Shown piece by piece: positions 11,401 to 23,600 of a stretch of 64,000 nucleotides of DNA; within the stretch, counting starts at the first letter, position 1; every line of letters starts with the position of its first letter. The notes under the pieces are model-generated. The model searched no databases. It was given only the letters and a program-made list of their open reading frames with translations, and had not been told where the DNA came from. The stretch covers positions 688,030 through 752,029 of the forward strand of contig VFFE01006862.1 in NCBI GenBank assembly GCA_008921705.1, given 5' to 3'. This stretch comes from Burhinus oedicnemus (lineage: Eukaryota; Chordata; Aves; Charadriiformes; Burhinidae). A program made the translations under genes and the position numbers.

Positions 11401-11893
11401 TACGCACTAGTGTTTTCCATCTGCCTTGGACAGGAATATTCTTTCACAGTTGTCTGTTTGCGGTTGATACCTCGTTAGCCACTGTGATCAAATATGCTCA
11501 TACAGAATGATCTACATTTGGACTTGTACCAAAGTTAAGTTTTTTCACATAGGAGAGCCTCTGGAGCAAGGCATGCATTAACATCTTCTGATAAATTACT
11601 ACAAAGAACATATGCTCAGAAAAACTGGGGCAGCCCAGAACATTTTGTAGTGTTCTCAGACATTAAATCATCTGGGCTACACCATTAGTTTCTATACATA
11701 AGATATCTGTACCCCTCTCAAAACAATATCCTTCCACAGGATCACAAAGCTCTTCTGCAAACAGGGAACATTCTGAGAGGCACAGAGGGCAGATGTGAAA
11801 ACTGGAAAAAACCCACCAACCAAACCCAAATTGATTGGATCCAGAAGAAGAAATATATTTATGTCAGTTAAACATGACAGAACTTCTACAAGT
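8487..11893. other. Intergenic, no gene recognised
   Basis: Sequence between the TARS1 end and the first CR1. It contains open frames of up to 138 codons (for example 9548-9964) that have no recognisable domain or supporting splice context. I see nothing else identifiable. Confidence 0.7.
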
Positions 11894-12343
11894 CATAGAA
11901 TCATAGAATCGTTTAGGTTGGAAAAGACCTTTAAGATCATCTAGTCCAACCATTGACCCTACTCTACCAGGTCTGCCACTAAACCATGTCTCTAAGCACC
12001 ACATCTACATGGCTTTGAAACACATCTAGGGATGGTGACTCAGCCACCTCCCTGGGCAGCCTCTTCCAATGTTTGATGACTCTTGCAGTGAAAAATGTTT
12101 TCCTAATGTCCAGCCTAAACCTCCCCTGGCGCAACTTGAACCCATTTCCTCTTGTCCTATCACTAGTTACTTGGGAGAAGAGATCAGCTGCCATCTCACT
12201 ACAACCTCCTTTCAGGTAGTTGTAGAGAGCAATAAGGTCTCCCCTCAGCCTTCTCTTCTCCAGACTAAACAATCCTAATTCCTTCAGCCACTCCTCATAA
12301 GACATGTTCTCCAGACCCCTCACTGGCTTCGTTGCCCTTCTCA
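11894..12343 (-). mobile_element. CR1 retrotransposon, 5'-truncated 3' end
   Basis: The left end carries the CR1 terminal octamer repeat in reverse (tcatagaatcatagaatc), followed by the conserved 3' UTR start. The minus strand then encodes the C-terminal tail of CR1 ORF2 (12323 down to 11979: [19 protein letters not shown] ... [14 protein letters not shown]). About 450 bp, so strongly 5'-truncated, as most CR1 copies are. It is non-functional because the RT core is missing. Confidence 0.9.
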
Positions 12344-15300
12344 GGTCAACTGTATATATCTCACTATATTAAAAGATAAGGTAGTAGGGACCACTAGAAT
12401 GGAGGCACAACAGCTGAATCCATAATGCGTCATGAGACAGCCTTGTCTTCCCCAAAGTCTTTGGAATTGCCTCTCTGGGATCCCCAGAGGGAGAAGCAGA
12501 AACTGAGACAAGAAGGTTGGCAGAGGTGAGCAGAGATCAGGCAAGAAAGCATGGAACCAAGACACGCAGTGCTCTCCTTACCGACATCCAGATGCAAACT
12601 ACAATTAAGCTCCTTGGAGTTTCAAGCATCCCATCCTGTGATGGGTTTGTCTCAGTAGCTTAGAATAGAGTATGTTCACTGCACGCCAGTTTGGGCCTGA
12701 CACTTCAAGCACCTTTTGCTGTCCATCACAAGAAGAAGCAGGCTTATAAACCAGACATTTATTGATTTATTACATTCCTGAAATGTGACGCTTCATTTAG
12801 GAATACTCAGAACTAACCCTTGTACACTGAGTGTGTATGGGAACATCAGCACAAGTTAACTTAATATTCTGCAAGGGCTTAAATGCACACTGACACTAAC
12901 CTAATCACGTTTAATTTGTGATTTCTCAATTGCACACATCAGGGACAAACTGTAACCTGTCTACAGCACATTAGCAATAAAAGGAAAATTTCTCTGTATT
13001 TTTATTTAATGGGATAAAGGCCCAGAAAGATGTGAAATCTCTACCCCTGCGTATCTGCAAGGATGTTGGGCTGCACACTGGAACAGCTTTGAATGAGATG
13101 AGCAATGGACAACTTAGCTCTGAATATGGTACAGCCACTGAAATGTCAAAATGGGATGAATTACTAAGCATGCCTTTCCAAGACGCCACTGCCAGCTGAG
13201 AGTTAATAATCATACAATGATATTAATTCATAAATACTCCACTTCTAGCTACAGGAAATCAAATCACGTATCTGTATTCTGAGTCCTGGCCTCCACGTCA
13301 AGACAGATGGTGTCAGTAGAAGGATCAGCTGGAGTCCAAATATCTTCAGATCATACTAATAGAACAAAGGGATCAAATGGACGCTTTCTTTAGGAGTAAG
13401 ATTTCTTTCTTCAGGGTTTTTAAACCACTGTGAGTCTTCGAGCAGATAATCCCTGGCCAAATTGTACATCCACTATAATACCAAGGTTCCCCGTTCTCAC
13501 ACTGAAAGGCAGAAGCCCCTACACTCCTCAGCATCAGGAGGCTGAGCTATCTGTATCTTTTATTGCCAGACATTTTTCTGAGATCGTTCACAGGGTGGAA
13601 ATAAAAATAATTTCATAATGTTTGGGTTTTACTTTCCAATGACAAGTTTGTTTTGTTTTTTCAGTATAAGACATTTTCCACAGAATAAGACTTTCAAGAT
13701 CTGACTAGAAACATCAAACAACAAATCTCCACTTCATCATATGATATATGAACATGTATCATTCTGGATTTGCAGGTGGGAACTTAGACTTCAGAAGGAA
13801 CAAAGAACACATTATTTAAAGAAATTCAGAGCTGTTTTTTTCAGGGCTCAGCTTCCTCAAACTAGAGCTCAATAATTCTTTTAGATTTCATGTACAGACT
13901 GTCAGGAATCTGGCATTTAGCCTGGCTGGTTTGGAAAGGACAACAACTCACTTGATCTGGAAAGCTGATAAAAAGAGCTGTTTAAAAAAACTCAGCTCTT
14001 GCAACTGAATTCAGGAAAGGTCTCAGCATCTAGAATGGGACTCAAGTGTAAACTAGAGCCCATGTTCAGTCCGTAACTGATTCTGCAGCCAGCTGCTGCC
14101 TGGCCCTGAAGTACCCAAACCGCAGAGGCAATGTCTTACTCATCTTAAAACTCCCAGCTTTCCATGCAATGAGTCCCTGTCCCCATTTGGCTCCCTCCTC
14201 TGCCTGAGGGCATCCAAAGCCAAATCCCTAACATCCAAAGAAGAGCGTATTATGAGGTTAGGGTCTCTCCTATATAGAAAAAGACATAAGAAAAGGGAAG
14301 AGAGCAAGGAGATACAGAAAACAAGGCCTGGCTGTGCTGTCTAGTAGATCTGGGGCTCTTGTTGGCAGTTTCAAGCACTTTCCTACTTTATAGGAAGGAG
14401 CTACTCTCTTCTCACCACCAGCACATAAAGTTAGAATCTTTCTTTACTATTTCTGCTTTAATGAATCTTGAATTCCCAGCGATTAACTCCTGAGGTTTTC
14501 AGATGCTCCACATAAAGCCGGTCGAGCACAAGGTGCAATGATGGGGTGTATCGCTTTGTGTTCTCAACAGAATACATTGCAAAGCAGTACTTTGTCTACA
14601 GGATAACCTGTATCTTCCAATTAACAAACTCATCAGAACAAGTACCATAAACCACTAATAAAATAATTTCAATCATTCCTACGTATGGAAGACAGTGCAG
14701 GGAGATTATGGCAAGCTGTGACTCTTTGTCTAGCAGTGTTTCCAAGTGAATGGAAGAAAGTAGCAGCTATATTTTGTGGCATCAGCCTGCAGAGGAACTA
14801 ACATACACCAAATAATGCAATTTTCCTTCCATGTCAATGAAGAAAAGCAAGTATTGCATTGCTTAGAAGCATCTGTCTTGCACTACCTCTTAAGATGATG
14901 AGAGGTGTCAGTATGTATCTCATTCAGAGCACTAGTCTCATGAAGAGATTGCTGAAGGTCAAAACACTGACACCATTCTTATCCCACCCTGCTGTAACCA
15001 GGATGAAGTGCTGCCACAGCTGGAAAAATGCAACAAAGCCTTGGACAGCAAACAGGAGGCAATCATGCAGTAGCTAAATCACAGCTTGAGCTGAGATCAT
15101 GGAGCAAGAAAAGGAAAAGGCTGCAGGAATTGTGTGAGAGGACAAGGACAAAGGAATGGAGGACAAAGTAGGGTACAGAAAACAAGAGACTGCTTTTAGA
15201 CTCAGACCTGGAAAGGTGAAGGAGAGCTGTTACCTGCCCGTTTACATTCATGTGCCATTTTGCTGTCAGCAGGAGGCAAGGGCCCCAGGCATGAGGCAAA

Positions 15301-16636
15301 GCCAAGCTCTCCAAAGCTGTTTATTTGCATCGTTTCCTTTCCTCTTGGCTTTCACTTCCACAAATGGGCTTTGTCAAACTGCTGCAGCAATTACACCTGA
15401 AGTGACCAAGGCCTGTGTGAGTATGACCCAGGGTGGCTTTTCCAATACCCCAACCCAGGGTCTACTGAGCAACATCTAAGAAACAGCCTAGTCACAATTT
15501 TCCCTTCCATCCTTCACCTGGAGTGCCTGGCTAATGCAGAACCTCCTCCACAACTGCCTCACCTATACCACCAAATAAAATATGTCAGACATCATTGTCT
15601 GGCTCCGAGGCCAAAACCCTCTTTTCCCTCCCCCAGCCCAAGGTGCCGTGTCCACGCTGCCTCCTGACAGCAGTGTCCTCCAGCTGCCTCCCCTGGCCGT
15701 GCCCAGCCGCACTCTGAGCAGAGGGCTAATGCTGGGCTGTGCTGAAGAATATGCCGACCTGCGTACAGAGTTACAGCCTCAGCCAACGTGCTGAGCATGG
15801 CTTAATTGCCGTACACCCACAGCTAATCAATCGCACTTGTTCAGACAAGTATTTCTGGGCTTGCTGTATTAGGGGGATACTACGAAAGTACAGGTGTCTG
15901 AGGGCTCGTGGGGTGGTGGGTATTTGCTGTCCCTGCTCTCCTAGCATAGATGCCATCTTAGATGACAAAGGAAATGATGATTTGAAGTTCAGCTGCATAT
16001 GTCAACCCAAAACAGGGACAGTGAAATCTCTGTTCTCATATGTGCCAAGAGCTGCCAAGTGGGGCCTCTCTGCAACCACCCTCTCTTCCCCACCGTGGCT
16101 GAGCAGCCTGTTTATTCTCAGGTTCAACCCCCTGGGAGAGTACCATTTGCTTATGAACAGTAATTGATACTGCTTTTGTTATGTAGCCTGTTTTTGAACA
16201 TGATACCATAAGCTTAAATGGATTATCTGTGCCACAGTCCGAGACAAGCAACAGTGACAGAGCAATCTAAAGAGAAATTCTACAAATCATAGTTTGCTGA
16301 TGGCTAACCTGTGCAAGCCAGGGTTTTATGCCAGTTGAAGGAATAAATGCTCAGCTCAAAACAATAACAGAAATCCCGACTAGAAGTTTCAACTTCCCAT
16401 CCTCAGCTCTGTCCCTCCATCGCAGGGTCATTCTTCTTAACAACTGTCCTGGTGATGTGGCAGTAAATCATATAATATGATTAATATAATAGTATTAATG
16501 GAATGTCAAGGGACCTCAAACAAGAACAAACCCTCATTGTTCAAAGCTGTACACAGGCAGCCTCTGCTGTAAGGAGCTGGCCATGTAATTACAGGGAGCA
16601 CCAGGAGTGCAGAGCACTGCAGTGACTTACCTGGTG
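12344..16636. other. Intergenic, no gene recognised
   Basis: Mixed-composition sequence without repeats or exons that I can name. A short perfect AT palindrome lies at 16466-16482 (aatcatat/atatgatt around one base). Open frames up to about 140 codons around 15.1-16.2 kb overlap each other on both strands and look like chance. Confidence 0.65.
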
Positions 16637-17205
16637 TCACAGAATCACAGGGGTTGGAAGGGACCTCTGGAGATCATCTAGTCCAACCCCTCTGCCAGAG
16701 CAGGGTCACCTAGAGCAGGTTGCACAGGATGGCATCCAGGCAAGTCTGGAATGTCTCCAGGGTCGGAGACTCCACCACCTCTCTGGGCAGCCTGTTCCAG
16801 TGCTCTGCCACCCTCAAAGGAAAGAAGTTCCTCCTCATGTTCAGATGGAACTTCCTATGGCCAAGTTTGTGCCCATTACCTTTTGTCCTATCACTGGGCA
16901 CCACTGAAAAAAGACCGGTGCCATCCTCCCGGCACCCTTCCTTTAAGTGTTTATAAGCATTGATGAGATCCCCTCTGAGTCTTCTCTTCTCCAGGCTAAA
17001 AAGACGCCAGTCCCTCAGCCTTTCCTCATAAGAAAGATGTTCCAGTCCCCTCATCATCTTTGTAGCCCTTTGCCGTACCCTCTCCAGCAGTTCTCTTTTC
17101 TTCTTGACCTGGGGAGCCCAGACCTGGACACAGTACTCCAGACGCGGCCTCACCAGGACAGAGTAGAGGGGGAGGATAACCTCCCGCGACCTGCTTGCCA
17201 CACAC
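16637..17205 (-). mobile_element. CR1 retrotransposon, 5'-truncated, with ORF2 C-terminus
   Basis: Starts on the left with the octamer tail tcacagaatcacagg and the CR1 3' UTR; the minus strand from 17201 to 16710 is an unbroken 163-codon stretch of the ORF2 C-terminus ([20 protein letters not shown], then [20 protein letters not shown]). An intact reading frame over about 490 bp suggests a relatively young copy. The RT catalytic region is absent. Confidence 0.93.
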
Positions 17206-19259
17206 TCTGCTAACCCCTGGAAGAGTCAGACCTTCAGGCTTGGAAACCAGGGCTCTGCTCCCCACACCGCACTGCCTCTCCCGTTCGCTTTGCCAAGTAG
17301 CATTTTTAAGCAGATGATTGTGTTTGTTAGAAGGAAGAGCAACCATGCACGTGTGCGTACGTAGGTGTGCAGAGTCTGCACCACTGCAAACAGGCATGGC
17401 ACAAGGGGATCGCTGTTTCTCGCACGACTCATTTTTAGCAGCTGCCAGTACTCGCTGACCCAGTCTTTGGCATCAGAGCAGTCAGTGAACCACGCTATCA
17501 GCCACAGAAAGAGAAAAGACATGCGGTCAAAACCATTTATCTTGAAAAGAATGGAGCTCCTCTGCTATTTAAGCTGCAGCTGTAAAAAGCCCCGCTCTGA
17601 GTCCCTGCAGCAATGCTCTGTGCTGTAGCATTTAGTTTGCGGATCGAGACAGTGACTCCGTGTTCTCAGTGGGGCCACCTTCACCTCAAATCTTCAACAC
17701 CTTTTGCCCCAGCCTGGTCCAGCCCAGCAGCTGCACAGCATTTGTAGATATTCACAGTACCCCTTTGAGGCCCAATTCAGCAAAGCTCAGCAGCCCTGCG
17801 TTACCTCTGCTAACGCTGACAGCAGGACCAAACCTTGGCCTCTTCTGCACACTTGCTGACCAGCTGTTTGCCACCCAGCCCCATCTGTGTCACCCACAGT
17901 GTACAGCTCTGCACGACCGGTTCCTTCGGACTGTATTGGCTCTGTCTCCGGGTCTGCAGGAAAGAGCAATCTCACAAGGACCATGCTGCCCAGCTGGCAA
18001 GAGGAGCCCCAGGAGCCCAGAGAGGTGCGGCTTGAAAAGCTGCAAACGGAAAAATCAGTCAAGTCCTTCTCGGGTCTACCTCGGCTTATGGTATTTCAGG
18101 CCCGTTACTGATGCAGTGCTCAAAATACCACCAGTGTCTTTAAAGAGTTATTATCTGTAAAAGGTCTTCAGTTCTTCAGAATACAACAGTCTTCATAAAC
18201 TATCTTGGATAACCATGTCTGGAAAAAACAGACCAAAAAAATCTAACCCCACAGCTCATCAGCAGGGCTTTCACACCAGGTACACCCACCATGCAGGCAG
18301 TTTTCATCAAACAGCATGCTCAAACATAATTCTAGAGGGAGATGAACACGTGCTGAGGCTTTGCAGCCCAGTTTGGGGTTATTATTCTGGATAACCCTGT
18401 GCAGTGTTTAGGTATCCACTTTGGTGGCTGGAAGATCTCTCTCAGCCATTCACAAAGGCTTGATCCCTGTCCCCAGTAATTTATCAGCAACTCTTTTTCT
18501 CCTTTCTGTTCTGTTCCATAAAAGCAACTTCAGAAGTTGGGTGAGCAATGAAGATGCTGCTACACAGCTCTGGAGTGTGCAGGAAGATCTATATTACCCA
18601 CTTGAAAAAGCAAAAGAATCAAAAGCCTGCTAGCTAGCAATTTGCTTTTTCCCTCCCTCCCATAGTTTTCAGTCTTCATGGTGGAGGCGGGGAGATTTTT
18701 CTCTCCACAGCTCTTTATTATTGTTAGATTTCTGTAGCATCATTTAAAAAAAGGCATTTATACTTGACAAGAACTATTGCTGCTCAAGAAATGGGATGAC
18801 CTGGTGGAGGGTAGGCACTGGGCAGGAAGGGCAGCATCACAACCCTCAGCAAGATTTACCTGCTATAATAGCAGCACACAAGAATTTCATAAGAAAAAAC
18901 TCATCAAAAAACTGCAGCCCAATAGTTTGCATCCTCAGATAGAACTCAGTGCGAGACAAGCTGGTTTTCTTTTCTCCATCTCAGCTGCAAATAACATTTG
19001 GCTCTCAGTTACCCTTTTTAAATGTGAAGTGAGAAGATGGAGTACTGAATTTCCTTAAGAAAGACAAGACATGATTTATTTCAGTTACCTACACTCTGTA
19101 AAGGACTGAGCTTGCTGAGTATGTTTCTAATACATGCTTGTTTTTGACAGCCTTTTTGCTTCAGGTGGCAACTGCGGGCAGCAGAGAGATTTTTGTGAGC
19201 ACATCTTTAACTGCCTCAGGCAGAGTCTGCTGGGCTACCATCAGTCAAGCAAACCAGTG
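17206..19259. other. Intergenic, partly GC-rich, no gene recognised
   Basis: The 17.4-18.1 kb part is richer in G+C than its surroundings and so has open frames in several phases on both strands (up to 166 codons at 17660-18160). None shows a domain, start context or splice pattern I recognise. The rest is unremarkable. Confidence 0.6.
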
Positions 19260-19990
19260 CTTTGAATTCACCTACCTGGTGTCTGTCTATCTCAGCTTCA
19301 GTAGGGCTTTTGCTACTGACTTCTGTAATATCCCTATTGACACATTGACGAAGTATGGACTCAGTAAGTGGGTGCGAGGTAGACTGAAAAGTGGCTGAAC
19401 TGTCAGGCTAAAAGGGTTGTGATTAGCAGCACAAAGTCCAGCTGGAGGGCAGTGACTAGTCGTGTACCTCAAGGTTGATACAGGGGACAGTACTGTTTAA
19501 CATCTTCATTAATGGTCTGGATGATGGGACAGAGTGCGACCACAGCAGGTTTGCACTGGGAGGAGTGGTTTATACACCAGAGGGTTGTGCCACCATTCAG
19601 GGGGTCCTCAATGGGCTGAAGAAATGGGCTGACAGGAACCCCAGGCAGTTCAACAAAGGGAAATGCAAAGTCCTGCACCTGGGGGCAGATAACCCCCCAC
19701 ACCAGTACAGGCTGGGGGCCTATTGACTTGGAAAGCTGTATGGGGATCTGGTGGACAAGGTGAACGTGAGACAGCAATGAGCCCTTGCAGCAAAGGCAAC
19801 CAACAGCAACCTGGGCTCCATCAGGCAGAGCATTGCTAGCAGATGGAGGGAGGTGATCCTTCCCCTCTGCTTAGCCTGGTGAGACACATCTGGAGTGCTG
19901 GGTCCAGTGCTGGGCTCCCCCACAGAAGAGACATAGACGTACTGGAGGGAGTCTCATGAAGTGCCACAAAGATCATGAAGGAAGCCTATT
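19260..19990 (+). mobile_element. CR1 retrotransposon RT fragment, old, plus orientation
   Basis: The plus strand resembles the CR1 RT domain: a decayed SKAFDT-like segment near 19290-19310 (FSRAFATDF), then QGTVLFNIFINGLDDG near 19475-19525, then a thumb-like region with KCKVLHLGADNPPHQYRLG. It has several stops and frameshifts, so it is an old copy. Both ends are degraded and no 3' tail is visible. Confidence 0.8.
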
Positions 19991-22929
19991 AGGGAGAAAT
20001 TCCACGCATTGCTCCAGATGTGATGGAAACAGAATCAGTAGCAGGTGGCTAGAAGAGTTGAGCTGGAGACTGTAAAAGGATACACACACAGACGTTTGTC
20101 AGAAAAAACCCTGCACTGGTATCAGAACAGTTTTCAAATTGGGAACTTACAGTAATGCAAATTTCATCCAAGCAATACTTAGATGAACACCCGAAGCTTC
20201 ATTCAAAATTATCCAAAGTTTTGCAAAACTTTTTTGTGAACATGGATTGAATTTCAAGAAAAAATATGTTGTAAAGCAATTATGCTTTTCTTTCTCATTT
20301 AAAAATGGGGAAAGGGCAAGCTTCTGCTGATGAAAATCTTATGAACTGCTGTTCAGTTTTATTCAACTGCCTCTTCAAAGTTGCATGACTTGGTATTTGA
20401 GATAGAAATCAAGTCCAATGCATCATTTTAGGACTCTCTTCAGATCACAGAGATAGCAATTTCATATGAGTCGTGATCTGACGTTCCATATGTTAATAAA
20501 TAACATCCAGTGCCATATAACATATAGCCCATAAAAGCTATTTAACAGTAAACAACAATAATAAATGATAGCACAGCTCACCAGTTACCGTGCAGTATTT
20601 CTCCAGTCTTTATGGGGGGGAAATGTAGGCACAGAAAGGAAATTAGACAGGACATCAGTTAGCACCATCATTTCAGAAACATGTTAAGTGTTATTTCTCA
20701 GTAGTTGCTAGGACTGCACACAGGGTCAAATAAATAGACACAGGTCAAGGTCTTGATTGCTTTTCAGCTTTCCACTAAGAACTACAACTTTGCCAAGACT
20801 TTACCTTGAAAGGAAGATGTTAGCTGTGGCAACATTCTTTTCTTTTTTTTTTCCCCATGGAAAAAAAATCACTTTCCCTAATAAGACATAATTTATTCTA
20901 AAATATGTCATTTTTGAAAATGAATTCTGAGCTTCCCACAGTTGAACAAAATATCTTCGGTGAAGTCTCTTTTTATCCATTAAAAAACTCCTGATGTGCT
21001 CCAGTTCTGAACTGTCTAGAGATTCAGAGTCCAGCTGTTATTTTATAAGCTAGAAACTGTTGACATTTAAAATAATATCTGATATTATTTCATACAGAAG
21101 GTGGCATTTTCAGTCATAAGATGGCTAAACAGAGAGTGAGCTCAGATCGTCAAAGATAAGCATTCCCAAAATGGTCAATTCAGAGGCAAATTATTCCTTG
21201 TTCGCAAGCTTATACAGTGGTGGCACAAGGGGAAAGTGGCAAGTCCTTCACTGAGACAATGAAATTCTTTCTCATATGAAAATTGCACACATTTTGACTT
21301 CATTTTGTCAGTCATCAATAACTACCACTGCTTTGGAGTTGTCCATGCATGTTTTGACTGACCCCAAGCCTATGGCTGTGCTTTTGGGATCCATCCAAAG
21401 GAACTGCAGCTCAGCACTACACAGGCAAGCAGGTCCAAAGAGCATGTGGATTTCCAGCAAGGTCACTGTCACCTGCCTCCTCTCACAAACTTCTGGCACT
21501 CCAAGTTGCCTTCTTCTTTCCCCTCCAAACTAGCAGTAGCTGGATCTGCTTACAAAACCATATACTTTCCCTTCTAAGCTGTTACTGAGCTAGACTAGTC
21601 TCCTCGGATCAAAAGCAGCTTTGTTCCTGGCTTCAACTATAGAGCTCTTTAGGATTATGTGCCCATTAAAGCAGTGATAAGGACAGCCAGCTCCCTTGCC
21701 TGCCTTCCTTCCTTAGTTTGGTTTTACTCTGTGGGAGTCATGGCCAACCAATGGCCCCTGGGAAAGAGCAGGAAAGCTCTGGATTAATACGTGTGTGCAT
21801 TAAGGTGGCAGCCTGGGGTTGGGATGCACCTTTTCCAACATGAGCCTGGAGCACAGCATCTCCCATTGCAGGTCTCCCTGCTGATCAAATCTTCAGACAC
21901 ATAGAAGTATTGGCTCAGGAATACTTTCAAAACCAGGATCTCCCACATCGTAACCCCCTCAGATGTGCTAAAAAGTTGCTCAGCCTGGGCTCTGCAAGGA
22001 GACAGTGCTCCTGCCTGGATCCAGAAAAGCTGCAAGCACACACAACTCCCTGGTGGTCCCTGTTGCTGCTGCCACACATCGGAAGCAATTGGTTTTGTGC
22101 TGCTGTGTCTCAGCGCATGGTCTACAGAAACAAGGTGTGTTACCTCTGGGGACACGTCAGTACCGTCCTCACTCTATAAAGTTCAGCTGCTTTCATAGCC
22201 AGGCTTCATCCAGCTGTAACACCGGGCCTGCAAGTTCCTGGCAGACAGCCTCAGGGGATGCCCTAGGAACATCTGTAAGGTGAAGCTTTACAGTCAGCAG
22301 AACAGCCATTAGTGTGAAGAGAAGCTGGATTAAGTTTTTTCTCTGCTGTAACAAATCCTCGTAGTCTTGCTGCTCCCATGTGCTGGTCTGCAGCTGGTTG
22401 GAACAGCAGCTGCCTAAGTTTGCAAAATACCTATGGTTTCAAATGCATCATTAGCAGTGTCAAAAGGCAACAGAGAAACACGTCATGCGATGGATCTCCT
22501 CTACAAGTCTCTTATTTTACTTTCTTCTCATTTTGGATGCAACCAGCCAGCTGACCCAAAGATGTCTCAACAAAAAGCTGAGATCAAAGACATTTCAAAG
22601 CTGTTGCTGAGCATGTTTTGAGGGTGCCTTGAAGTTGAAACTTCAGGAAGACAAAGATTAGGGTCATGGCTTTTACTAGGTTGGTTTGACGTGAACCTAG
22701 TAAAAGCCACAACGCTAACATAGCTTTCCTCCAACAATGAGCTTGGTTGGACTGGACAAAAGATAGCTGTGAAAAAATTCATTTTGCCCCATGTAAGATT
22801 TTGATTGTATAAACTACCACTATGTTAAACACAAGCACATTCAGAATTCATCATAAAAATAATATACAAGGGAAACATCAACCAAACACTTTAATTCCTG
22901 TACAGAGATACTCCTGCACAGAGATATTT
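19991..22929. other. Intergenic, no gene recognised
   Basis: AT-rich to about 21.2 kb, then mixed. It contains the perfect hairpin at 22667-22709. Open frames of up to 123 codons near 21.8-22.3 kb overlap on both strands and are not supported. Confidence 0.65.
22667..22709. repeat. Perfect 16-bp inverted repeat with 11-nt spacer
   Basis: Left arm tggcttttactaggtt (22667-22682), right arm aacctagtaaaagcca (22694-22709), exact reverse complements. The spacer is ggtttgacgtg. No T-run follows, and the stem is short for a microRNA precursor. Confidence 0.85.
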
Positions 22930-23600
22930 CTCCCATTAAATATCTTTATTGATGATCTGGAGCGACAACAGAAAATCAGTGCTGACAGTATTTGTAGATG
23001 ACACAAAAATTGGCGAGACAGTAAATGAGGGAGATGGGTTAGACAGGGTGAACTGGGTCACTTGCTAAAGTCAGTGGAATTTAAAGATCTACTTTCATCA
23101 AGGAAGAAAAACTAAAAGCAAAGATGAGAGGTCACATATAAGAGAGGGGGGTTGTACACTTAAGTTCTTGATATTAGAAAATAGCAGGATAGTAATGGCA
23201 AACCACCAACTGAGTTTATGTTTATAACCTAATGCTGGGGCTGTAATAATTAAATTTGACCCTGAAAAAATAATAAATGCCAGTGCTGTGTGCAGTGACA
23301 AGACCAGATTTGCAATGCTGTAGCAAGTTTATGTGTCTGCACTTTGAAGTTATATTTTTCAGGGTTCAAAAACAGAACAGAAAAAACTAAAGTCCATGAC
23401 ATACACCTTGGAATAACTGAAGAAAGTCAATGTATTTATTTCATTTAAGGGAAGACAGAGGTGATTTGACCAAAGTTTGCAAGAACCTCTCTGTGGAACA
23501 GATTTCTAATGGAGGCTACACCTATTCCTGGCACTGAAAGAGACCAGCACAGTCCTGAGGTTGGAAGCAGAAGGTACAAAAATGTCAGCTAGCAAAAGGC
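22930..23600 (+). mobile_element. Ancient CR1-like LINE fragment
   Basis: Near 22945-23020 the sequence (atctttattgatgatctgga, then gtagatgacacaaaaattgg) follows the CR1 RT pattern FINDLDE...FADDTKLG in decayed form. Near 23430-23520 weaker resemblance to the ORF2 tail continues (gggaagacagaggtgatttg). Many substitutions and indels make the limits uncertain. Confidence 0.5.

Noticed and set aside
16466..16482. Perfect 17-bp AT palindrome
   Set aside because: Short, very AT-rich and in an AT-rich context, so likely by chance.
17660..18160. 166-codon plus-strand open frame in a GC-rich stretch
   Set aside because: Overlapping frames exist on both strands, composition explains the lack of stops, and no domain or splice context supports a gene.
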